Notes: generated from the sequence alone by a model not told the origin. 64,000 bases of DNA from Flavobacteriales bacterium (GCA_002706365.1 PALM01000045.1:1-64000), one strand, 5' to 3'. Numbered from the stretch's first letter, positions 1 to 8,171 are shown. Program-made: numbers and translations.

Positions 1-722
1 GATCTCTTCAAACCCTTATCAAACTTGAGAGAGGTGAGAGTTTTGAAGAAGAGGAGTCTGCAGAAGATATTTTTGCAAGCCTAAATCTCACCGACAGAGT
101 TCCAGTTGAAGAGGAAGGCAGTATTCTGATGGATCATGAATACGACGGCATTAGGGAGCTAGATAACAATCTTCCCCCTTGGTGGAAATATATGTTCTAT
201 GCGACCATCATCTTTGCAGTGATCTATTTGATTCGTTTTCACATCACTGGCGATGGGCCATCTAGCCACGAAGAATACATGGCTCAAGTTGAAGAAGCAA
301 TAGCCTTAAAAGCTGAGTTAATGGCCGACGCTACTGAGAATATTACCGAAGAGAATGTGCTCTATGTTGTAGATGCACCATCGTTGGAAAAAGGAGCTGC
401 AATCTTTAAAGGAAATTGTGCTACATGTCATGGCCAACTAGGAGAAGGTGGTGCAGGACCAAACCTTACCGACCAATATTGGTTGCACGGTGGTAGCATC
501 AAAAATGTATTCTCTACCATCAAATACGGTGTGCCAGCTAAAGGTATGATCGCATGGGAGTCTCAATTCACTCCTAAGCAAATGCAATCGGTAGCTAGCT
601 ACATCCTAAGCCTTCAAGGCAGCAACCCACCAAATGGAAAAGCTCCTGAAGGGCAGATCTATGTTGAAGAGGTTGAGTCTGAAGATGGTGATACCACTAC
701 AGTAGTTGTAGAAGTGGAATAA
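1..722 (+). CDS. ccoP: cbb3-type cytochrome c oxidase subunit III (CcoP), 5'-truncated by window edge
   Basis: Membrane-bound c-type cytochrome subunit that feeds electrons to the cbb3 high-affinity terminal oxidase. The frame is open from base 3 to the stop at 720-722, and the residues before the ATG at 129 continue the acidic linker usual in Bacteroidota CcoP, so the true start lies upstream of the window and ATG 129 is internal. After that come the N-terminal cbb3 signature (YDGIRELDNNLPPWW), one membrane helix, and a cytochrome c domain with one CATCH heme motif at bases 417-431 and a candidate axial Met in KGMIAWE. Only one CxxCH is visible here; a second could lie only in the missing part. 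ccoG follows 17 bases downstream, consistent with one operon. Confidence 0.93.
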   Translation, partial: SLQTLIKLERGESFEEEESAEDIFASLNLTDRVPVEEEGSILMDHEYDGIRELDNNLPPWWKYMFYATIIFAVIYLIRFHITGDGPSSHEEYMAQVEEAIALKAELMADATENITEENVLYVVDAPSLEKGAAIFKGNCATCHGQLGEGGAGPNLTDQYWLHGGSIKNVFSTIKYGVPAKGMIAWESQFTPKQMQSVASYILSLQGSNPPNGKAPEGQIYVEEVESEDGDTTTVVVEVE

Positions 723-739
723 TAAACACAGCAAATACT

Positions 740-2161
740 ATGAGCGAAGAAAAAGCTCAAATGGATCAAAGCTTTCGCGACTCCATCGCTACGGTCGATG
801 AGGAGGGAAAGAGAAGTTGGATATTCCCCAAAAAACCGAGCGGGAAATACTACAATGCCCGTACTTGGGTAAGCGTATTCCTCTTGGCTCTACTCTTCTC
901 TGGTCCCTTCTTGCGCATTGATGGAAAGCCACTGCTGATGATCAACATACTTGAAAGGAAGTTCATTCTTTTCGGACAAGTATTCTGGCCTCAAGACTTC
1001 TACATCTTCGTATTGATCATGCTGGCCGGCATACTTTTCATTGTGCTGTTTACAGTAGTTTTTGGTCGATTATTCTGCGGTTGGGTTTGTCCGCAAACCA
1101 TTTTCATGGAAATGGTATTTCGAAAGATCGAATATTGGATCGATGGGGATTTTAAACAACAGCAACGTCTTAAGAAGCAGAAATGGGATGGGGAAAAGAT
1201 CCGAAAAAGAGTAGCTAAGCACAGTATATTCTTTGGAATCTCTTTCCTGATCTCTAACACCTTTTTGGCCTACATCATTGGTTCTGATGCCCTTATTGAG
1301 ATCATAACAGACAATCCTGCAGAGCATATTGGAGGCCTTATTTCTATCTTGATCTTTACCACTGTATTCTATTTTGTATTCAGCTGGTTCAGAGAGCAAG
1401 TTTGTCTGGTTGCTTGTCCTTACGGAAGACTTCAAGGGGTTATGTTGGATCGAAACTCTCTTGTTGTAGCCTACGACTACATCCGAGGAGAGAAAAGAGC
1501 TAAATTCAAAAAGAATGAAGATCGTAGCGCCACGGATAAAGGAGATTGTATCGATTGTAAACAATGCGTGCATGTTTGTCCGACCGGAATCGACATCCGA
1601 AACGGCACCCAACTGGAATGTGTGAACTGTACGGCTTGTATTGATGCCTGTGATCATATGATGGAAAGCGTTGGACTTCCAAAAGGCCTAATCCGCTTCG
1701 ATTCTGAAGAAGGTATCGTCACTAGGAAAAAGAAGATTTTCACTACTAGAAGTATTGCCTATTCTGGAGTCTTGGTGGTTTTGCTAGGGGTAATTAGCCT
1801 TTTCTTGATGAGTAGAACCGATGTGGATGCCAGCATTTTGAAGACTCCCGGACAGAAATATCAAAAGCGCGGCGACGACTTGATCAGCAATCTCTACAAT
1901 TATAAGATCATCAATAAAACCTTCGAGGAGGTTCCGGTGAGGTTAGAACTATTGGAAATAGAAGGTGAGATCGAATTCATTGGTGGAAATGAACCATTAA
2001 TTCCCGCCGAAGGAATGGCAGAGGGCAGCTTCTTTCTAATCATCAATAAAGATCAACTGAGTGATCGAAACTCAAAGATCAAAGTAGGGGTGTATAATGA
2101 GGAGGGAGAATTAATAGAAACTGTAAAAACGGCGTTTTTGGCGCCGATTAAACCAAAATAA
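740..2161 (+). CDS. ccoG: cbb3 oxidase assembly protein CcoG (FixG/RdxA family)
   Basis: Polyferredoxin-like membrane protein needed for maturation of cbb3 oxidase, probably in copper handling (family knowledge). The 473 aa product has membrane segments near residues 42-60, 86-110, 160-180, 195-215 and 340-360. The conserved GRLFCGWVCPQ stretch lies near residue 110. A double ferredoxin domain follows: CIDCKQCVHVCP and then CVNCTACIDACD, about residues 268-305, each able to hold a 4Fe-4S cluster. The C-terminal part is the periplasmic Ig-like domain usual in the family. The stop overlaps the ccoH start by one base (TAATG), which suggests translational coupling. Confidence 0.95.
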   Translation: MSEEKAQMDQSFRDSIATVDEEGKRSWIFPKKPSGKYYNARTWVSVFLLALLFSGPFLRIDGKPLLMINILERKFILFGQVFWPQDFYIFVLIMLAGILFIVLFTVVFGRLFCGWVCPQTIFMEMVFRKIEYWIDGDFKQQQRLKKQKWDGEKIRKRVAKHSIFFGISFLISNTFLAYIIGSDALIEIITDNPAEHIGGLISILIFTTVFYFVFSWFREQVCLVACPYGRLQGVMLDRNSLVVAYDYIRGEKRAKFKKNEDRSATDKGDCIDCKQCVHVCPTGIDIRNGTQLECVNCTACIDACDHMMESVGLPKGLIRFDSEEGIVTRKKKIFTTRSIAYSGVLVVLLGVISLFLMSRTDVDASILKTPGQKYQKRGDDLISNLYNYKIINKTFEEVPVRLELLEIEGEIEFIGGNEPLIPAEGMAEGSFFLIINKDQLSDRNSKIKVGVYNEEGELIETVKTAFLAPIKPK

Positions 2162-2604
2162 TGATGAAGTCGAATTGGGGAAACTGGATTGCCTTTGCAT
2201 ACACCGCTTTTGTGTTGCTGATCATCTTCATGGTCTACATGACCTTTGGAGAGAAATGGGATCTGGTGAGCGAGAACTATTATGAGCAGGAGATCAAGTA
2301 TCAAGAGAAGATCGATCAAAAGAGCGCTGCCCTAGCTGATCAGATCAAACCTCAGCTTTCTATTGATGGGAAAAATCTGCTAGTGAGCATCCCTTTCGAG
2401 AATGATAGTGTGGAGAAAAAGATCAGTGGTCAGATCAACTTCTTCAGACCTTCTGATGCGAGCAAGGACTTTACAGTTGACTTCAATGATGAACACATTT
2501 CAGTTGCCCTAGATCGCTTTAGTAAAGGAAAGTACACCGCTAAAGTGAACTGGAGTATTGAAGGAGTAGACTATTATAACGAACAAGTATTAATTATTCC
2601 CTAA
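2161..2604 (+). CDS. ccoH: FixH/CcoH family protein
   Basis: Small single-span membrane protein of the FixH/CcoH family, an assembly or stability factor of the cbb3 oxidase. The 147 aa sequence has one hydrophobic helix at about residues 8-28 (WIAFAYTAFVLLIIFMVYMTF) followed by a soluble extracytoplasmic domain, the layout expected for the family. The start is ATG 2161 or the next codon, ATG 2164; both are in frame. The upstream and downstream stops overlap neighbouring starts by one base, so the gene sits in a tightly packed run. Assignment rests on topology, the family-like ENYYEQEIKYQ segment after the helix, and position. Confidence 0.85.
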   Translation: MMKSNWGNWIAFAYTAFVLLIIFMVYMTFGEKWDLVSENYYEQEIKYQEKIDQKSAALADQIKPQLSIDGKNLLVSIPFENDSVEKKISGQINFFRPSDASKDFTVDFNDEHISVALDRFSKGKYTAKVNWSIEGVDYYNEQVLIIP

Positions 2605-3299
2605 TGGAATATTGGATGGCAATAAGTATTGGATTATTGGGCAGCCTGCACTGTGTTGGCATGTGTGGCCCAATAGCTCTTGCTTTGCCATTGGATAGAA
2701 GCAGTCAGTGGAAAGTTTTTGGTGGGAATGCCGTATATAGTCTAGGTCGCTTAAGCTCGTATTTTCTGCTGGGCTTGTTGTTTGGATTGCTTGGAAGTGG
2801 ATTTCAGCTGTTTGGGATCCAACAATACTTATCGATCATTATTGGAGTAGGAATAATTCTGGGTGTTCTTCTTCATAAGAATTACTTCAAATTGAAGCTC
2901 CCTTCTTTCTACTTGAGCTTTGTAAATGGCATAAAAACAGCCCTTGCCAAGGCCTTTCAGCGAAAGTCGATGATGAATCTGATGAGCATAGGCTTCATTA
3001 ATGGCTTTCTGCCATGCGGTTTGGTCTACATGGCTATTGCCGGATCAGTTAGTATGGCTAGTCCATTGGAAGGTGGTTTTTTTATGATGCTCTTTGGTCT
3101 GGGAACTTTACCCCTTATGTGGGCTGTAGCCATTTTTGGTAGTCGGCTTTCCCAATTGTACTCGAGAAGAATCAAACAACTGATCCCAGTTTTTTTATTG
3201 TTACTAGGTGTCCTTTTCATTTTGAGAGGAGCAAACCTGGGTATTCCATATATAAGTCCACTTGTGGTGGAGAATACGAATAATTTAAACTGTCATTGA
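2604..3299 (+). CDS. Sulfite exporter TauE/SafE (DsbD_2-like) family membrane protein
   Basis: Polytopic membrane protein of 231 aa with about six helices. It carries HCVGMCGPIALAL near the N-terminus and FINGFLPCGLVYMAIAG in the middle, the paired Cys motifs of the DsbD_2/UreH-like transmembrane family often labelled TauE/SafE. The conserved cysteines and the placement directly after ccoH (one-base overlap) point to a role in copper or thiol handling for cbb3 oxidase assembly rather than sulfite export; that is inference from context. The C-terminus ends in NCH, a possible extra metal ligand. It may be the last oxidase-related gene of this operon. Confidence 0.8.
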   Translation: MEYWMAISIGLLGSLHCVGMCGPIALALPLDRSSQWKVFGGNAVYSLGRLSSYFLLGLLFGLLGSGFQLFGIQQYLSIIIGVGIILGVLLHKNYFKLKLPSFYLSFVNGIKTALAKAFQRKSMMNLMSIGFINGFLPCGLVYMAIAGSVSMASPLEGGFFMMLFGLGTLPLMWAVAIFGSRLSQLYSRRIKQLIPVFLLLLGVLFILRGANLGIPYISPLVVENTNNLNCH

Positions 3300-3300
3300 T

Positions 3301-4545
3301 ATGAGATGGAATGCAATGAGTGCAGAAGAAGTCAATGAGCGAATCAACCAAGCCATTGAAGCCAATAACAATTATGGTCAGGGCGACATTCTAGGGCCTC
3401 CTGGCACTTATTTGGATCGAGAAGAGTTTAGACCCGATGCTCCCTTTCTAGATACTGCTCCCTTTCTAAAAACCCTGATCAACAATCCTAACCACATTGG
3501 ATGCCATACATTGGGCAAAGAAAGTTCACCCATATTCAAAGGAACCCAAGAAATTGAAAGAGAACTGATCGAGCTCTGTGCCGAAGAGATCTTTCAGGCA
3601 GATCGCAAGAGTATTGATGGATATGTGGCCAGTGGTGGAACAGAAGCCAATATTGAAGCCATGTGGATCTATCGCAACTATTTTTCGCAGGAATACAATG
3701 CGAAGGACGATCAAATAGGGGTGCTATTTTCAGAGGATACCCATTACTCCATCACCAAGGCTTGCAATCTTTTGAGAATTAAGCCATTCATGTTAGGTGT
3801 TGATCAAAATGAAAGGAATATCCTACTCTCATCGCTCAATGATGCCCTGGCAAGAGCTAAAAATGAAGGAATAAAGTACTTCATTGTGATCATCAATCTT
3901 TCTACTACCATGTTTGGATCAGTCGATGAGATTGAGCCCATTGTGGAAGTTATGGAGAAGAATCAATTGACCTATAAGCTTCATTTAGATGCCGCTTTTG
4001 GTGGATTTATCTACCCATTCAGCAACCCAAATTCCAACCATCATTTTGGAAACCCAAAGGTGAGTTCCATCTCTATCGACGGACATAAAATGCTTCAGAC
4101 TCCATACGGAACCGGGATGTTCCTTATTCGCAAGGGCTTTATGAAATATGTGAGTAATGAGCAAGCACAGTATGTGCCGGGTTTGGATTATACCCTTTGT
4201 GGGAGTAGAAGCGGAGCCAATGCTGTGGTGATGTGGATGGTATTAATGCGTTATGGATCCAAAGGCATGAAGCAGAAGATCACAGAATTGCTCAATCGTA
4301 CCGACTACTGCTGCAAGGCATTGGAAGAAATGGGAATCTCTTATTTCAGGAATCCATACATCAATATCATCGCCATTAAAGCAGAACAAATTCCAGCAGA
4401 GATCGCCCATAAATATGAACTGGTTGCCGATTCATACGAAAGACCTGCACGCTGGTTCAAGATCGTGGTGATGGATCATGTGGATTACAAGACCCTAGAC
4501 AAATTCCTAAATGAAGTTCGCATAGAGCGATATCAGACAAATTAA
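3301..4545 (+). CDS. Pyridoxal-phosphate-dependent group II decarboxylase-like protein
   Basis: PLP enzyme of the fold-type I decarboxylase family (glutamate/tyrosine/aromatic amino acid decarboxylase relatives), 414 aa. Visible motifs are GGTEANIEAMW (phosphate binding), HLDAAFGGF (Asp to the pyridine nitrogen and stacking region) and SIDGHKM, where K263 is the Schiff-base lysine. The length is shorter than classical 470-500 aa group II enzymes and close to MfnA-like forms. The substrate cannot be read from the sequence. It starts one base after the preceding stop and lies before an ALDH7 gene; a shared role in amino acid catabolism is possible, but the second gene seems to have its own promoter. 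Confidence 0.82.
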   Translation: MRWNAMSAEEVNERINQAIEANNNYGQGDILGPPGTYLDREEFRPDAPFLDTAPFLKTLINNPNHIGCHTLGKESSPIFKGTQEIERELIELCAEEIFQADRKSIDGYVASGGTEANIEAMWIYRNYFSQEYNAKDDQIGVLFSEDTHYSITKACNLLRIKPFMLGVDQNERNILLSSLNDALARAKNEGIKYFIVIINLSTTMFGSVDEIEPIVEVMEKNQLTYKLHLDAAFGGFIYPFSNPNSNHHFGNPKVSSISIDGHKMLQTPYGTGMFLIRKGFMKYVSNEQAQYVPGLDYTLCGSRSGANAVVMWMVLMRYGSKGMKQKITELLNRTDYCCKALEEMGISYFRNPYINIIAIKAEQIPAEIAHKYELVADSYERPARWFKIVVMDHVDYKTLDKFLNEVRIERYQTN

Positions 4546-4625
4546 GGCCGAGCTTAGGTTTGTAGAGTTGAGCAAAATCATCTGAAATTAAGCTCATTAA
4601 GTCGGTTTATCCTTTTCGATAATAT

Positions 4626-4633
4626 TACTTTTG
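4626..4633 (+). promoter_or_regulatory. -7 box of the aldehyde dehydrogenase promoter
   Basis: TACTTTTG matches the Bacteroidota primary-sigma -7 consensus TAnnTTTG and ends 18 bases before ATG 4652. A weak TTTA lies about 16 bases upstream (4606-4609), so the -33 element is poor. Transcription would begin near 4640, which makes the upstream in-frame TTG at 4631 unusable and supports ATG 4652 as the start. Confidence 0.5.
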
Positions 4634-4651
4634 ACAAAACTCAAATTGCAG

Positions 4652-6187
4652 ATGCTCAGTACAGAAAAACTACTCTCGGAACTCAATCTTAAAGCAGAAA
4701 ACAACGGCACCTTTGCCGGAAATAAATCCATCCCTTCTAAAGGAGAAATGCTTGAATCCAGCTCTCCGGTTGACGGCAAATTGATTGCCAAAGTAAGCGC
4801 TACGGATCGAGCAGCTTACGACCAAACCTTAGAACTAGCAGCAAAAGCTCAAGAAGAGTGGCGAAAAGTAACCGCTCCAAAAAGGGGCGAGATCGTTCGT
4901 CAGTTTGGAGAATTGTTGAGAGAAAAGAAGGCTGAGCTCGGTCAGTTGGTTTCCTACGAAATGGGAAAATCCTATCAAGAAGGATTGGGTGAGGTTCAGG
5001 AAATGATCGACATCTGCGATTTTGCCGTAGGACTATCACGACAGCTGCACGGCTTCACCATGCACTCTGAGCGCCCATTGCACAGAATGTACGAGCAATA
5101 TCATCCCCTGGGAATAGTGGGAATCATTTCTGCCTTTAATTTCCCGGTTGCTGTTTGGTGCTGGAATACAGCGCTAGCGTGGGTTTGCGGAGATGCCTGT
5201 GTATGGAAGCCATCTGAAAAGACCCCATTGTGCGGAGTGGCTTGTCAGAACCTGATAGTTGAAGTATTAGAAAAGAACAATATGCCAACGGCCATTTCTT
5301 GCTTGATCAATGGAGGTAAAGAAGTCGGAGAATGGATGAGCACAGATGATCGAATTCCACTCGTTTCTGCTACTGGTTCTATTAGAATGGGTAAGCAAGT
5401 AGCAGTAAAGGTTGCTGAGCGATTAGGAAAGAGTTTGCTTGAGCTTGGCGGAAACAATGCGGTGATCCTTACCCCAAGCACTGACCTAAAAATGGCTGTT
5501 CCGGCCTTGGTATTTGGAGCAGTGGGGACTTGCGGACAAAGATGTACCTCTACCAGAAGGCTGATCATTCACGACAGCATTTACGATCAGGTAAAAGATG
5601 CATTGGTAAAAGCCTATGAGCAGCTGAGCATTGGAGATCCATTGGATGAGAGTAATCACATGGGACCGTTGATCGATCAAGATGCGGTTAGGAATTACGA
5701 GAATGCACTTAAAGAAATTGAAAGATCAGGAGGCACTCTGCTCAATGAAGGCGGACAATTGGAGGGCAGTGGCTATGAATCCGGCTGCTATGTAAAGCCC
5801 GTAATTGCCGAAGTAAAGAATGAATGGGAGATCGTTCAAGAAGAGACCTTTGCCCCTATTCTCTATTTGATCAAGTACAGCGAATTAGATGAGGCCATTG
5901 CCATGCAGAATGGTGTGAAACAAGGACTGTCATCAGCCATGATGACCAGCAATATGAAAGATATGGAGCGCTTCTTATCGGCTGAAGGATCAGATTGCGG
6001 TATTGCCAATGTGAACATCGGGACTTCCGGAGCGGAGATCGGTGGAGCCTTTGGTGGTGAGAAAGAGACTGGAGGCGGTAGAGAGTCTGGTTCAGATGCT
6101 TGGAAGATCTATATGCGCCGACAGACCAACACCATCAATTACGGTGATGAGCTTCCATTAGCTCAAGGCATTAAATTCCATATTTAG
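4652..6187 (+). CDS. amaB: ALDH7-family aldehyde dehydrogenase (L-aminoadipate-semialdehyde / piperideine-6-carboxylate dehydrogenase)
   Basis: NAD-dependent oxidation of 2-aminoadipate 6-semialdehyde to 2-aminoadipate, the antiquitin/AmaB step of lysine catabolism, is the best-supported reaction for this subfamily. The 511 aa protein shows FNFPVAVWCWN and CVWKPSEKTPL (cofactor and substrate region), LLELGGNNAVI with the general-base Glu, and GTCGQRCTSTRR with catalytic Cys298. The near-invariant ALDH7 C-terminal block (GAEIGGAFGGEKETGGGRE, then SGSDAWK) distinguishes it from other ALDH classes. ATG 4652 is preferred over TTG 4631 because a -7 box overlaps the TTG. Its 3' end overlaps the convergent amidotransferase gene by four bases. 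Confidence 0.88.
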   Translation: MLSTEKLLSELNLKAENNGTFAGNKSIPSKGEMLESSSPVDGKLIAKVSATDRAAYDQTLELAAKAQEEWRKVTAPKRGEIVRQFGELLREKKAELGQLVSYEMGKSYQEGLGEVQEMIDICDFAVGLSRQLHGFTMHSERPLHRMYEQYHPLGIVGIISAFNFPVAVWCWNTALAWVCGDACVWKPSEKTPLCGVACQNLIVEVLEKNNMPTAISCLINGGKEVGEWMSTDDRIPLVSATGSIRMGKQVAVKVAERLGKSLLELGGNNAVILTPSTDLKMAVPALVFGAVGTCGQRCTSTRRLIIHDSIYDQVKDALVKAYEQLSIGDPLDESNHMGPLIDQDAVRNYENALKEIERSGGTLLNEGGQLEGSGYESGCYVKPVIAEVKNEWEIVQEETFAPILYLIKYSELDEAIAMQNGVKQGLSSAMMTSNMKDMERFLSAEGSDCGIANVNIGTSGAEIGGAFGGEKETGGGRESGSDAWKIYMRRQTNTINYGDELPLAQGIKFHI

Positions 6188-6750
6188 GAATTCAGCCAAT
6201 TGGCGATCATTTGCTTGCCGTGTTCTGAGAGGATGCTTTCAGGGTGGAATTGAACTGCGGAGATATCCTTTTTCAGATGACGAATGCCCATGATCTCGTC
6301 TTTTTCATCTTTAGAGGTAATTGATATTTCTTGATTGATCGACTTTGAATCAACCACCCAGGAATGGTAACGACCGACCTTGAATTTCTGAGCTAATCCT
6401 TGGAACAAGGGCTCATCAGCATCCAGAATTTCAATAGTTGTGGCTTGTCCGTGAACCACGGTCTCCAGCTGTTTCAGCTTCATCCCAAAGACTTCAGCCA
6501 AGGCCTGCTGTCCAAGGCAAATACCCAAGACCTTCTTATGCAGATTCGCTTGAATGAAGTCGACCAGCTGTCCTGATTCCTTGGGTAAGCCCGGTCCGGG
6601 GGAGATCACAATATGGGTGTAGTCTGAAGTATCTACCCCTTCGATTTCATCATTCCTAAGCACCTCCACTTTCGTATCCGAAGCCTCTTCCAAATAATGA
6701 AGGAGGTTATAGGTAAAGGAATCGTAGTTGTCGATAAGGAGGATGTTCAT
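6184..6750 (-). CDS. pabA: Aminodeoxychorismate/anthranilate synthase glutamine amidotransferase component II
   Basis: Class I glutamine amidotransferase that supplies ammonia to a chorismate-using partner for folate (PabB) or tryptophan (TrpE) synthesis. At 188 aa it has the usual length. The N-terminus ILLIDNYDSFTYNL, oxyanion region SPGPGLP, nucleophile C78 in GICLGQQ, and H169/E171 in FHPESI complete the catalytic triad. It is a lone gene: no trpE, trpD or pabB adjoins it, so PabA and TrpG (often one shared protein) cannot be separated here. The only link to folate is folB 1.7 kb away on the same strand. It is convergent with the aldehyde dehydrogenase gene. Confidence 0.9.
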   Translation of the reverse strand: MNILLIDNYDSFTYNLLHYLEEASDTKVEVLRNDEIEGVDTSDYTHIVISPGPGLPKESGQLVDFIQANLHKKVLGICLGQQALAEVFGMKLKQLETVVHGQATTIEILDADEPLFQGLAQKFKVGRYHSWVVDSKSINQEISITSKDEKDEIMGIRHLKKDISAVQFHPESILSEHGKQMIANWLNS

Positions 6751-7000
6751 TTTGGATACGTGGGTGATTTGGGTTGATGTAGATGAAAGAGCAAAGATAA
6801 AAGAGAAAAGACAGGAGTAGATGTGTAAAATGAAAGTTCGGAGTATGGAGAAAGGAGTAAGGCTCCGGGCAATTATGAATCATAAATCAATACGCTTACT
6901 TCATACTCCAGGCTCCAAACTCCAGAATAAGATATAAGAGTTTCGGAAGTGAAGAGTACTTAAAGTGCAGCTAAAGTGCCTAAAGTTTAGGATTCCAGCA

Positions 7001-7023
7001 CCGCAGGATTTGCAATCCTGCGG
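7001..7023. repeat. Palindrome CCGCAGGATT-TGC-AATCCTGCGG
   Basis: Perfect 10-base arms around the spacer TGC. The same palindrome with spacer GCA, which is the reverse complement, occurs at 8098-8118. The two copies lie in opposite orientation on either side of the secreted-protein gene 7260-8006. Confidence 0.85.
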
Positions 7024-7039
7024 AAAGGCCTTTTTTAAT

Positions 7040-7056
7040 GGCCGATTGCCGATAGT
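7040..7056 (+). repeat. Short direct repeat GGCCGATTGCCGATAGT, copy 1
   Basis: Matches 8076-8092 at 16 of 17 positions in the same orientation. Each copy lies next to one copy of the GCAGGATT palindrome, but on the opposite side of it. Confidence 0.75.
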
Positions 7057-7093
7057 CGATGGCCGAGCTTTTAAGAACACCACTTGAATCGCT

Positions 7094-7116
7094 CGCGCGG
7101 ACATGCTGTCCGTGCG
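7094..7116. repeat. Hairpin with TGC loop
   Basis: Ten-base arms (7094-7103 and 7107-7116, core CGGACA/TGTCCG) with one G-T pair, enclosing the triplet TGC. The spacer triplet is the same as in the 7001-7023 palindrome. Confidence 0.7.
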
Positions 7117-7137
7117 AAAGTTTCTTCAAACACCAGC

Positions 7138-7158
7138 GGATTGGCCTTCGGCCCATCC
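7138..7158 (+). repeat. GGATTGGC...GCCCATCC hairpin repeat, copy 1
   Basis: Arms GGATTGGCC and GGCCCATCC with a three-base loop TTC. All pair except the fifth base of the left arm (T opposite C); the same mismatch is present in the copies at 8172-8223 and 18479-18527. It is followed by GAAATGGTTTAAA; copy 2 is followed by the related TGAAAGGTTTAAA. Confidence 0.75.
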
Positions 7159-7259
7159 GAAATGGTTTAAAACAATTTTTTGCTTCTTTTGCGTCAGATA
7201 AAACTTCAATCATGAGACCAAGCTTATTACTTTCAGCTATTAGCCAAACTAATTTCAAA

Positions 7260-8006
7260 ATGACATTCAAGACAGTTCTTGCCTTTATAGGCATTACAAT
7301 ATTTACTTCTAGTTCAATTTTCGCACAAGGTCAATGCAATCCATATTTCCATTTGGAAAAAGGTGTGACATGGACTACAGAATATAAAACTTCAATGTCC
7401 AATAAGAAAGGAAAGGTTAGAGATTTCAATTTGAAGAAGTCTTACGAAGTAGACAAAGTAAAGGAAGAGGATGGTATTACAATCTTTGAACTAACCGTCC
7501 GCACCTTTACCGCTAATGGCAAACGAGTTATGCTCACAAGCAAAGATCAACTATATTGTAAGGATGGAGACTATTTAGTGAGTGTTTTAACTTATATGAC
7601 GAGTCCATATGAGCATGGAGAAAAGAAATCTGCTGATCTAGCATTAAAGGGCATTACCATACCTTCAAATTTGGATGAAGTATCTGAATTTGATGATGTA
7701 ACAACGGAATTTGAATATAAGGTCTATAATCCAAGAGTGGTAAAGACTCCAATGAAACTGGAGATAACTGATAGAAAAGTTGAAGGTAAAGAAGAGATCA
7801 CTACTGCGCTTGGCACCTTTACAGCCTATAAAATAACAAGCACCGTTGTGCTTGAAAATTTAGATGCAGGTCCAATGCCAGGTGGACCTATGAAAATCGT
7901 TGAGTACATTGTACCAAAGTATGGTATCATAAGAAAGGAAGTCTATAACAACAAAGGGGAATTAGCTTCTACCGAAGAAATTACGGAATTTGAATTGCCA
8001 AATTAA
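7260..8006 (+). CDS. Secreted protein of unknown function (TapB/DUF3108-like)
   Basis: 248 aa protein exported by a signal peptide: MTFKTVLAFIGITIFTSSS then a cleavage region ending in FAQG. The mature part is predicted beta-rich, beginning CNPYFHLEKGVTWTTEY and ending in a segment (GTFTAYKITSTV, then VEYIVPKYGIIRKE) that resembles the DUF3108/TapB-like group of Bacteroidota periplasmic proteins. This is a weak family guess from the GTFxxxK...YxxxxGIIR pattern. ATG 7260 is chosen because it gives a normal signal peptide; the open frame extends upstream to 7059 but only through repeats. The gene stands alone between two repeat clusters, so its function cannot be inferred from neighbours. Confidence 0.75.
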   Translation: MTFKTVLAFIGITIFTSSSIFAQGQCNPYFHLEKGVTWTTEYKTSMSNKKGKVRDFNLKKSYEVDKVKEEDGITIFELTVRTFTANGKRVMLTSKDQLYCKDGDYLVSVLTYMTSPYEHGEKKSADLALKGITIPSNLDEVSEFDDVTTEFEYKVYNPRVVKTPMKLEITDRKVEGKEEITTALGTFTAYKITSTVVLENLDAGPMPGGPMKIVEYIVPKYGIIRKEVYNNKGELASTEEITEFELPN

Positions 8007-8075
8007 TCCTGTAAGGCAACCTTATTCTAAAACCCAAACTTGAAGTCGCAAATTGCGATCTCAATTCGTTTAAAA

Positions 8076-8092
8076 GGCCGATGGCCGATAGT
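8076..8092 (+). repeat. Short direct repeat GGCCGATGGCCGATAGT, copy 2
   Basis: Sixteen of 17 bases match 7040-7056. It lies just upstream of the second GCAGGATT palindrome. Confidence 0.75.
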
Positions 8093-8097
8093 TATTA

Positions 8098-8118
8098 CGC
8101 AGGATTGCAAATCCTGCG
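8098..8118. repeat. Palindrome CGCAGGATT-GCA-AATCCTGCG
   Basis: Perfect nine-base arms with spacer GCA: the inverted counterpart of the 7001-7023 palindrome, about 1.1 kb away. Confidence 0.85.
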
Positions 8119-8171
8119 ATGCAGTCATTGTCTAACCTCTAGATTCTAGACTCTAGGTTCTCAACAAAAAG

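Larger units (their letters stand above)
6751..7259. other. Repeat-rich intergenic spacer (no gene)
   Basis: About 510 bases without a supported gene. It holds a mosaic of short palindromes: an interrupted inverted repeat with arms GGAGTATG and CATACTCC (near 6839-6847 and 6901-6910), the 7001-7023 palindrome, the GGCCGAT repeat 7040-7056, the hairpin 7094-7116 and the GGATTGGC hairpin 7138-7158. Open frames through this region are created by repeats and have no protein-like character. Confidence 0.7.

Noticed and set aside
1070-1657. A 195-residue frame antisense to ccoG
   Set aside because: It lies wholly within ccoG, whose ferredoxin motifs are unambiguous; the antisense product has no recognisable domain.
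7059-7259. Upstream extension of the secreted-protein gene
   Set aside because: The extension is made of repeat hairpins, and the signal peptide starts only at 7260.
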